29,616 bases of DNA from UBA7328 sp002471345. Lineage in GTDB: Bacteria > Bacteroidota > Bacteroidia > Chitinophagales > Saprospiraceae. The DNA lies in the NCBI GenBank assembly GCA_964011275.1, contig CAXGOB010000060.1:1-29616 (forward strand), read 5' to 3'. Position numbers and translations under genes: made by a program. This document shows positions 23,867 through 29,616 of the stretch, piece by piece. The number at the start of each line of letters is the position of its first letter. The first letter of the stretch is position 1. Under the pieces are notes generated by a model. That model was not told the DNA's origin and did not search any database. It saw only the letters and a list, made by a program, of their open reading frames with translations.

Positions 23867-24361
23867 GTGTCAATTCTTACCATTTCAGGATCAATAAGAA
23901 AGAACTCTACAACAGTTAGTTTTTTAGAAGCAATTGTTCAGCCCTTTCCTCATTTTGAATTTGAACGTTTCAACCTTGATCATATTCCAATGTTTCATCC
24001 TGATGCATATGACTATACAGTTCCGAAAGAAGTCATTGATTTTAAAGAAAAAATTAAAACTCATGACTCTGTAATCATAGCTACTCCAGAATATATCCAC
24101 AACATACCAGCTGTACTGAAAAATGCACTAGAATGGACTACACAAACTGGAGAGTTTGCTGGCAAAAAAATACTAGCTATTACTTATACACCTAATGCTC
24201 CAAGAGGAGAAAGAGCTATGACCAGTCTAAAGTTCTGTCTGAATGCATTGGATGCCAATGTAGTAGCAACAATGGATTTGTATCATGATGCAATTGTAAA
24301 TAATAAACTTTCAGTTGAAGCCAAAAATGTAATCACTGAAGCCCTTGACCTGCTTCACTAA
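23867..24361 (+). CDS. NAD(P)H-dependent FMN reductase (flavodoxin-like)
   Basis: The 164-residue protein opens with ILTISGSIRKNSTTVSFL, the phosphate-binding loop of FMN_red proteins, and contains IIATPEYIHNIPAVLKNALE, the flavin-contact motif (PEYN-x-x-I-P-x-x-LKN in relatives). It should reduce flavin or a quinone-like substrate with NAD(P)H. The frame has to start at GTG 23867, because the flavin loop begins seven residues later and no ATG lies in the right place. It follows the dehalogenase-like gene by 15 nt and ends 8 bp from the convergent secreted-protein gene. Confidence 0.88.
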   Translation: MSILTISGSIRKNSTTVSFLEAIVQPFPHFEFERFNLDHIPMFHPDAYDYTVPKEVIDFKEKIKTHDSVIIATPEYIHNIPAVLKNALEWTTQTGEFAGKKILAITYTPNAPRGERAMTSLKFCLNALDANVVATMDLYHDAIVNNKLSVEAKNVITEALDLLH

Positions 24362-24368
24362 ATGAAAT

Positions 24369-25031
24369 TTACTCGGCATTGTCCAAAGCAACTAATAAAG
24401 CCAATAAGTCCCATTGGTTCTTCATCTTGTTCTTTGTTTTCTTCAAAGTTTTCTCAGCATTCTTTCCAAGTATAGATAGGACTTCTTTCTTTTTGATTTT
24501 GACTTCATGGGGCTTGCCATCCATTTCAAGAATGAATTCCTCCTTTTTTCTGATGTATTGCTTTACCATTGTTTTTCCAGGAGTATTATATACTCTCTCA
24601 TCTGTAATTGCATGAATACTTTGAAATAAAGAATATCTATCAGAAAGAAAGAGTGTAACTAGAAATCCATTTGGCTTTGTACTATCAGGAATCATACTGA
24701 GCAGATTCTCTTCATATTCAAAATCTACCTTCCGAATTATATTCTTATCCAATTCGATAAATTTATCTCCTTTAAAAATCTCAACAGATTCAGAAAGTAG
24801 ATTGACATTTACATCATTTAACTCAAATGCTTTTTCGTCGCCTTTCACATATACCTTAGCGACTTGGTTATTTTCAAAATAATATGGATTTCCAGTGTAG
24901 TCACCGTATCTATCATAATCAATTTCCTGAGTATTATTTAGAAAAACTTGTGATGATAATTGCACATAAAATACAGTAAATAGCATCACTAAAAGGAATT
25001 TGATTTTACAATTATTTGGCATCTTACTCAT
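24369..25031 (-). CDS. Secreted protein of unknown function, paralogue A
   Basis: The 220-residue protein begins with a signal peptide (KIKFLLVMLFTVFYVQLSSQ) and has no other membrane helix. It is clearly related to the next gene on the same strand (25346-25990). Shared blocks in order are YFE...VYVKG, NVNL, IEL..NIIRKVDF, SMIP, VYNTPGK and a C-terminal KKTKNKMKNQWDLLALL. The C-terminus is lysine-rich and helical, and the rest is probably beta-rich. No known family is recognised. It is expected in the periplasm or outside the cell. Start at ATG 25031; ATG 25022 is also possible. Confidence 0.75.
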   Translation of the reverse strand: MSKMPNNCKIKFLLVMLFTVFYVQLSSQVFLNNTQEIDYDRYGDYTGNPYYFENNQVAKVYVKGDEKAFELNDVNVNLLSESVEIFKGDKFIELDKNIIRKVDFEYEENLLSMIPDSTKPNGFLVTLFLSDRYSLFQSIHAITDERVYNTPGKTMVKQYIRKKEEFILEMDGKPHEVKIKKKEVLSILGKNAEKTLKKTKNKMKNQWDLLALLVALDNAE

Positions 25032-25046
25032 AATTTTTAATAAGTA

Positions 25047-25245
25047 CTAAAATTCACATTTTAAAATAAACCTAGATGTGGAAATGGACTCTTTGAAGAG
25101 GGAAAATGCAAAACCGACACCTAAGAGAATTTGATCTATGGCTGCTAATCCTATGCTATTTAAAGCAACGCCTACTGATCATAATGTAAGATTTCCTTTG
25201 GCCCCTTTGGAAACTGAAGGACCAAAAAGAAAAGAATTAGATCAT
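25047..25245 (-). other. Possible decayed coding remnant between two paralogous genes
   Basis: On the minus strand, a frame ends at TAG 25049-25047 and reads back through 43 codons (SVGVALNSIGLAAIDQILLG, then GVGFAFSLFK and ISTSRFILKCEF) to a TGA at 25181-25179. The same frame then stays open for 20 codons (NSFLFGPSVSKGAKGNLTL) up to another TGA at 25244-25242. The composition and the final Phe could fit the last strands of an outer membrane protein, but two stops in frame mean no intact gene. The plus-strand frame 25138-25371 through the same DNA has no recognisable product. The rest of this 314-bp gap holds nothing clear. Confidence 0.25.
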
Positions 25246-25345
25246 AGATTTTGGGTAAACCATACAAACAACTACACCAAGAAATCACTATCCACAAATG
25301 ATACTTCACATTCATATCAGAAAAATATGAAGCTGTTCATTTATC

Positions 25346-25990
25346 TTAACTATTTTGCTCTAAAGCAGTAAGTAATGCCACTACATCCCATTCATCTTTA
25401 AGTTTGTTTTTCGTTTTCTTAGCAACTCTATCCGCTTCACTACCAAGAAGTTTGAGAATACCCTTTTTTTTCAATTCTACGGTGTGTGGCTCATCTTTGA
25501 TATAGAGAGTATAGGTATGTTTATTCCTCACAAAATTTCTTTCATACACCTTCCCAGGGATATTGTAAATCCTATTTTCAATTGTTGGAAGTATCTCATG
25601 AAAAAATCTGTATTTAGGGGTTTCATAAAGATTAAAAATGAATCCATCTGTAAGTGGAGATGGTATCATTGATATCTCATGTCCATTTTTATTAAATGCT
25701 ACTTTGGTAAATTTCTTTCTGGCAATTTCTACAATTTTCCCACCTCTATAAACTTCTATGGCCTTAGTCACCAGATTAAGGTTTGCTTCATTTGCTTTAA
25801 AGGTTTGCTCCGCACCTTTGATGTACAACTCAGTTTCTAGAAAATCCTCGAAATAGAAAATTTGCCCAGAATAACTATCAAATCTTTCCCCTAATATTTT
25901 TTGCTTTTTAGATAATTGACCAAATAGTATCAAAGAAGTGAAGAGGAGAACCGAAGTAAAAAGTGTTTTCATCTCTATATTTATTTTCAT
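25346..25990 (-). CDS. Secreted protein of unknown function, paralogue B
   Basis: The 214-residue protein has a signal peptide (MKTLFTSVLLFTSLILFGQ, from ATG 25972, which may be the true start; ATG 25990 adds six residues). It is a paralogue of the gene at 24369-25031. Matching blocks include IFYFED, ELYIKGAEQTFKANEANLNL, EISMIPSPL, RIYNIPGK and VAKKTKNKLKDEWDVVALL. Identity is low overall but highest in the C-terminal 30 residues, which suggests that this tail is functionally constrained. The function and family are unknown. It is transcribed divergently from the DUF6155-like gene. Confidence 0.75.
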   Translation of the reverse strand: MKINIEMKTLFTSVLLFTSLILFGQLSKKQKILGERFDSYSGQIFYFEDFLETELYIKGAEQTFKANEANLNLVTKAIEVYRGGKIVEIARKKFTKVAFNKNGHEISMIPSPLTDGFIFNLYETPKYRFFHEILPTIENRIYNIPGKVYERNFVRNKHTYTLYIKDEPHTVELKKKGILKLLGSEADRVAKKTKNKLKDEWDVVALLTALEQNS

Positions 25991-26080
25991 ACAGTCATGT
26001 GGAACTGTCTTCTATTCATATTCAATACTGAAAGTCATATGAATATGCTACTGAAAACATAGTTATCCATGCTAAATTTA

Positions 26081-26104
26081 CAATTATTCAATTGTTCAAT
26101 TGTT
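26081..26104. repeat. Short tandem octamer repeat (CAATTGTT, 3 copies)
   Basis: CAATTATT, CAATTGTT, CAATTGTT lie head to tail, 34 bp before the DUF6155-like gene. The first copy has one mismatch. CAATTG is itself palindromic. The repeat lies in the divergent promoter gap between that gene and secreted paralogue B. Confidence 0.7.
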
Positions 26105-26138
26105 CATTCCATAGAATAACGTTTCTTAATCTGTCTTC

Positions 26139-26663
26139 ATGAATAAAATCACTTTTAAAAAACATCTCGAGCAACTAGAATTAGATGATCTAAAAGAGGA
26201 ATTGATGAATTTATTTACAAAAATTCAAGGGGTAAAAGAATATTACCTCATGGAACTTGGTAATGACAAACAGAGGCAAAAAGTTTATGACAAAGCTAAA
26301 AAAGACATCACTTCAAAATATGCTACCAAGAGTCGTCGAAGACCTCGGAGGCCAAGAATCCAAAAAGTAAAAAACATTATAAAAACCTTAGAAAAAGAAT
26401 CAAGTCTCCCTTATGAACTCATTGACATTTATCTACATAATACCGAAGAAGCTTTGGATTTTATGATGAAATTTAGATTCGATTCTGCACCATTAAGAAA
26501 CTCCATAAATGGTACTTTCATAAAGGCACTTAATCTGATAGAATTAGAACTGATGAAAGAAGAGTATCGCGAAAGGTGTGGTAAAATCACGAATAAAATG
26601 AGTTATGCTCCTTGGGTTTTTGAAGATGGGTTAGTTTTATATAAAAGAATTTTCCTTTCTTAA
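26139..26663 (+). CDS. DUF6155-like helical protein
   Basis: The 174-residue protein is charged and largely helical. It has a lead section FKKHLEQLELDDLKEELMNL and KIQGVKEYYLMELG, which recalls the DUF6155 family of Bacteroidota, followed by a strongly basic patch (KSRRRPRRPRIQKVK, about 65-80) that could contact nucleic acid. There is no signal peptide or membrane helix, so it is probably cytoplasmic. The function is not known for the family. It is monocistronic by position and converges with the glutamate 5-kinase gene 14 bp away. Confidence 0.65.
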   Translation: MNKITFKKHLEQLELDDLKEELMNLFTKIQGVKEYYLMELGNDKQRQKVYDKAKKDITSKYATKSRRRPRRPRIQKVKNIIKTLEKESSLPYELIDIYLHNTEEALDFMMKFRFDSAPLRNSINGTFIKALNLIELELMKEEYRERCGKITNKMSYAPWVFEDGLVLYKRIFLS

Positions 26664-26677
26664 TAGAAGCATTTATA

Positions 26678-27451
26678 CTATGAATGTGTGAGTATTTTAG
26701 TGAATTTGCTTTCTCCATTCATAGCATTGATCAAAAAATTTTGCTTTAACCCTGATATTATCCAAGTCTCTATACCTGCTGACTGAGCTATTTGAGCAGA
26801 TTGTAATTTAGATTTCATACCACCTGAGCCCAGTGTTGATTTAGAATCACTCATCCCACTTATGTGAGAATCAAGCTCAAATATTTCTTTTATAATTTGG
26901 GCATCTCCATATTCTTTAGGGTCTTTTGTGAATAGTCCTTCTGTATCAGTAACTAATAGAAGTAAATTAACATCCATCAATTCAGATGTTAATGCTGCTA
27001 GTTTATCATTATCTCCAAATTGAATTTCAGCAGTAGCAACAGTATCATTCTCGTTGATAATTGGAATATATCCATTATCCAAAAGTGTATTAATAGTATT
27101 AGTCATATTGATTCGAGACTCCTGATTGTCAAAGTCATAGTATGTCAATAAACACTGTGCACAGTTTAAATCATAATCCCTAAATATCTCTTGGTATATC
27201 CGCATTAAATGCATTTGACCGATAGCGGCAAGAGCCTGTTTTACCTCTATTGAAGGCCCTCCTGCTAAATCGACGAATTGCCGTGCTGCTGCAACTGCAC
27301 CAGAGCTGACTAAAATAATATCATATTCCTTTTGCAACTTTTGAAGCTGCTCCGCTATATCTTCAATCTTCCCCCTAGATATTTTTTTATGCCCTTGAGT
27401 AAGAGTAGAGGAGCCAATTTTAATCAATAGTCTTTTCTTTCGTCCTACCAT
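26678..27451 (-). CDS. proB: Glutamate 5-kinase, short form without PUA domain
   Basis: ProB phosphorylates glutamate in the first step of proline synthesis. The 257-residue amino acid kinase domain is complete: LLIKIGSSTL (phosphate loop), ILVSSGAVAAARQ, KQALAAIGQMHLMRIY, IPIINENDTVATAEIQFGDN (substrate site) and TLGSGGMKSKLQSA. The C-terminal RNA-binding-like PUA domain of the roughly 370-residue enzymes is missing, as in a number of Bacteroidota. No proA (gamma-glutamyl phosphate reductase) is next to it. Instead, its ATG overlaps the stop of an aldo/keto reductase gene by 7 bp, so the two are probably translated together. Confidence 0.9.
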   Translation of the reverse strand: MVGRKKRLLIKIGSSTLTQGHKKISRGKIEDIAEQLQKLQKEYDIILVSSGAVAAARQFVDLAGGPSIEVKQALAAIGQMHLMRIYQEIFRDYDLNCAQCLLTYYDFDNQESRINMTNTINTLLDNGYIPIINENDTVATAEIQFGDNDKLAALTSELMDVNLLLLVTDTEGLFTKDPKEYGDAQIIKEIFELDSHISGMSDSKSTLGSGGMKSKLQSAQIAQSAGIETWIISGLKQNFLINAMNGESKFTKILTHS

Positions 27452-28431
27452 AACTGGTGTACCTCTTTTTTAATCAGTCGACCATATATTTCATCTATTT
27501 TTTGCATTTGCTCCTTTGTGATTTTGGGTATGTCCAATGCTTTCAGATTAGATTGAACTTGCTCAACTTTTGAAGCTCCTGGTATAACCGTAGTAACATG
27601 GGAAGATTGCAAAACCCATTTTAAAGCAACAGGAGCCAAATTGTTATATTCTGGAAATAATTCTTTGAGTTCATTTACTGCTTGAAGTCCAGTCTCATAT
27701 GGTATACCACTAAACGTTTCTCCTTTATCAAATCCTGCCCCTTCTCTATTGAAAAATCTATGATCGTTTTTTCCAAAAGTGGTGTTCTTAGTATATTGCC
27801 CTGTGAGAAGGCCACTGGCTAATGGCACTCTAATAATTATTCCCACATCTCTATCTGAAGCCAATTCAAACAGTTTTTCATGGGGTCTTTGTCTAAACAT
27901 ATTATAGATGATCTGAATACTCGTCACATTTTCATACTCAATGGCTTTCATTCCTTCCTCCACTTTTTCCACACTGACTCCCATACTCCTAATTTTCCCT
28001 TCATCTTGAAGTCTTTGAAAAGTTCCAAATATCTCAGGTCTATAATACACTTCTATTGGAGGGCAGTGAAGTTGAACTAGATCGATCCTTTCTAATTTCA
28101 TACGCTTTAGGCTACTTTCTACGAAGTCTCTCATAGCCTTTGGTGTATAGGAATCATTTTCATGAGGTTGTAAAGCTCTTCCACATTTAGTGGCAACAAA
28201 TACTTCTTCTCGACGACTATTTACAACTCTTCCTACAGCACTTTCACTCATGCCTGCTTCGTAAATATCCGCTGTATCTATAAAATTCACTCCCTGATCT
28301 ATAGCTGAATTTATTATAGCATCAGCTAGATTATCATCAAATCCACTGCCCCATTTACCTCCTACTTGCCAAGTACCAAGTGAAATTTCAGAAATATTCA
28401 TTCTTGATTTCCCTAATTTCCTATATTGCAT
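27445..28431 (-). CDS. Aldo/keto reductase
   Basis: The 328-residue enzyme has the full AKR tetrad: Asp52 and Tyr57 in FIDTADIYEAG, Lys82 in VATKCGR, and His122 in LVQLHCPP. The NADPH-binding end is visible as RVPLASGLLTGQY and TVIPGASKVEQVQSN. It begins YRKLGKSRMNISEISLGTWQ, the usual start of the YajO/PdxI-like group, which supports ATG 28431. It would reduce aldehydes or ketones with NADPH; the substrate is unknown. It is divergent from the NTF2-like gene with only 24 bp between start codons and overlaps proB by 7 bp. Confidence 0.9.
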   Translation of the reverse strand: MQYRKLGKSRMNISEISLGTWQVGGKWGSGFDDNLADAIINSAIDQGVNFIDTADIYEAGMSESAVGRVVNSRREEVFVATKCGRALQPHENDSYTPKAMRDFVESSLKRMKLERIDLVQLHCPPIEVYYRPEIFGTFQRLQDEGKIRSMGVSVEKVEEGMKAIEYENVTSIQIIYNMFRQRPHEKLFELASDRDVGIIIRVPLASGLLTGQYTKNTTFGKNDHRFFNREGAGFDKGETFSGIPYETGLQAVNELKELFPEYNNLAPVALKWVLQSSHVTTVIPGASKVEQVQSNLKALDIPKITKEQMQKIDEIYGRLIKKEVHQLW

Positions 28432-28455
28432 ATATCACTTCTTAATAATTATATC

Positions 28456-29391
28456 ATGGCCAATTATAGAGTTTTTTTAGCTTTTTTCACCCTTGTATTC
28501 ATTACTTCTTCACTGACTGCTCAAAAGAGAGGATTAATTCTACAAAAGCCGAAACCGGAATCCACCAAACCAGACCCATCTCCTTCAGACGCTGAGACTA
28601 TGAAAGTCCAAAAAGTAATAGAAGATCTCTTCGACGCTATGCGGATATCTAAAGGGGCCAATGTGAGTCATCTTTTCGAAAGTGGAGCAACACTTTCATC
28701 AGTATCTACAAGTCAATTGGGTCAAACAAAACTCCAGAATAGTAATATTCAAGGTTTTATAGATGCTATCCGCAAACCGAGAAGTGATCAATGGGACGAG
28801 AAAATTTGGAGTTATGATATAAAAGTAGATGGTCCACTGGCTGAAGCCTGGACACCTTATTCTTTCTATGTAAATGGAAACTTATCACACTGTGGAGTCA
28901 ATAATTTTGAACTAGTGAACCAATCAGGCGCATGGAAGATCAACCGAATTATTGACACAAGAAGAAAACTTGATTGTACTACTGATCCTAAAGAAGCTAT
29001 CAATCAGCTTATGGATGATTGGCACCAGGCTGCAGCAAAGGCTGACGAAAATGCCTTCTTCGAAAGTATGACACCAGATGGAATTTATGTAGGAACTGAT
29101 GCTTCTGAAAGATGGAATAGAGAAGAAATGAGAGTGTGGGCTAAACCCTATTTCGATCGTGGTACAGCATGGTCATTTACAGCTAAGAGTAGGAATATTA
29201 GTATTTCTAAAGATGGTGATATTGCATGGGCTGATGAGGTATTAGACACTTGGATGGGTGATTGTAGGTCAACGGCAATTTTAGTGAAAAAAGATCAAGA
29301 CTGGAAAATTAAATATTTCCACGTTGCAATAGCAGTACCTAATGATGCAGTAGATGGGTATCTAAAATTGATTGGGAAACAAGGGAGATGA
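28456..29391 (+). CDS. Secreted protein with two NTF2/SnoaL-like domains
   Basis: ATG 28456 is used because it opens a signal peptide (RVFLAFFTLVFITSSLTAQ). The longer frame from 28426 would start with TTG and break the signal. The mature part has two alpha/beta-cone domains. The first (about 45-165) is AMRISKGANVSHLFESGATLS to AWKINRIIDTRR. The second (about 172-305) is LMDDWHQAAAKADENAFFES, GIYVGTDASERWNREEM and GDIAWADEVLDTWMG to WKIKYFHVAIAVPNDAV, a clear SnoaL_3/DUF4440 pattern. Such domains act as small-molecule pockets or enzymes. Nothing here fixes the ligand. Confidence 0.85.
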   Translation: MANYRVFLAFFTLVFITSSLTAQKRGLILQKPKPESTKPDPSPSDAETMKVQKVIEDLFDAMRISKGANVSHLFESGATLSSVSTSQLGQTKLQNSNIQGFIDAIRKPRSDQWDEKIWSYDIKVDGPLAEAWTPYSFYVNGNLSHCGVNNFELVNQSGAWKINRIIDTRRKLDCTTDPKEAINQLMDDWHQAAAKADENAFFESMTPDGIYVGTDASERWNREEMRVWAKPYFDRGTAWSFTAKSRNISISKDGDIAWADEVLDTWMGDCRSTAILVKKDQDWKIKYFHVAIAVPNDAVDGYLKLIGKQGR

Positions 29392-29430
29392 AATTATTGA
29401 TGACTGAGAAAATTTCAATGAGTATCAACG

Positions 29431-29616
29431 TTATTGGTCTCCTAATTCTATGTCTTCTTTAGGTGGTTCTTTTACTTCTTCGCAGTCTATTTCTACCACA
29501 TAGACTTGATTTCCATCTTTAAGAATACCTAAGCATTTTCCAGTTTTAAGCTGAGAACTGATACACCTGGCTACACGTATACCTTTTCCTTTACACAAGA
29601 TTTTTTCTGGATCAAG
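29431..29616 (-). CDS. C-terminal end of an unidentified gene (5' part outside window)
   Basis: The minus-strand frame is open from the window edge to TAA at 29433-29431, giving 61 residues. It runs LDPEKILCKGKGIRVARC, then GKCLGILKDGNQVYVVEIDC and an acidic tail EEVKEPPKEDIELGDQ. Four Cys residues are spread through it, and a beta-rich middle is followed by the acidic tail. No family is recognised from this fragment. It converges with the NTF2-like gene, leaving 39 bp between the stops. Confidence 0.55.
   Translation of the reverse strand, partial: LDPEKILCKGKGIRVARCISSQLKTGKCLGILKDGNQVYVVEIDCEEVKEPPKEDIELGDQ

Noticed and set aside
25138..25371. 77-residue plus-strand frame between the secreted paralogues
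   Set aside because: It is opposite a better-looking decayed minus-strand frame, runs into the end of paralogue B, and has no known motif.
28426..29391. Longer NTF2-like protein starting at 28426
   Set aside because: It would start with TTG and place ten polar residues before a good signal peptide that begins at ATG 28456.

Overview
The window looks like a chromosomal segment of a member of the Bacteroidota, most likely the Cytophagales. This rests on AT-rich DNA, genes that mostly lack a Shine-Dalgarno sequence, one TAnnTTTG promoter-like element, a hybrid histidine kinase beside a LytTR regulator, the short-type sugar transferase with a central insertion, and small secreted proteins of unknown function. 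The genus cannot be told from the sequence alone.

Positions 1-1255 hold the 3' end of a PLP-dependent group II decarboxylase. Directly after it lies a decayed 3' fragment of a LysE-type exporter gene, then an AT-rich gap with a heptamer tandem repeat and a small palindrome. Positions 1256-5006 encode a hybrid sensor kinase (PAS-GAF-PAS-HisKA-HATPase-receiver-HPt) followed 4 nt later by a LytTR response regulator that starts with TTG.

Positions 4975-18125 (minus strand) form a tightly packed exopolysaccharide operon. In transcription order it holds: an acyltransferase-3 fused in frame to a TolC-like outer membrane protein, a Wzz/Wzc-like co-polymerase with a degenerate kinase domain, a group 1 glycosyltransferase, a Wzy-like polymerase/ligase, a GT2, an unlisted 34-residue membrane peptide, a Wzx flippase, a methyltransferase, a GT2, a hexapeptide acetyltransferase and a further GT2. 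Divergently, 18416-21012 (plus strand) encodes a stand-alone receiver, the initiating sugar-phosphate transferase and UDP-glucose 6-dehydrogenase. Together these describe a Wzx/Wzy-type pathway for an acylated polymer that probably contains uronic acid. The first sugar is put on the lipid carrier, glycosyltransferases extend it, Wzx flips it, Wzy polymerises it, and the co-polymerase plus the TolC-like protein would control length and export. No Wza-type exporter is present in the window.

An intact LysE-type gene at 21517-22170 has the same orientation as the relic at 749, so the whole 20.5-kb kinase/polysaccharide block is bracketed by two copies of the same gene end. From 22289 the content is accessory metabolism: a HAD phosphatase, a DhlA-like haloalkane dehalogenase and an FMN reductase in one operon. 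It is followed by two paralogous secreted proteins, a DUF6155-like protein, a PUA-less glutamate 5-kinase overlapping an aldo/keto reductase, a secreted tandem NTF2-like protein, and the 3' end of an unidentified gene on the minus strand. No tRNA, rRNA, CRISPR array, transposase or integrase was seen.
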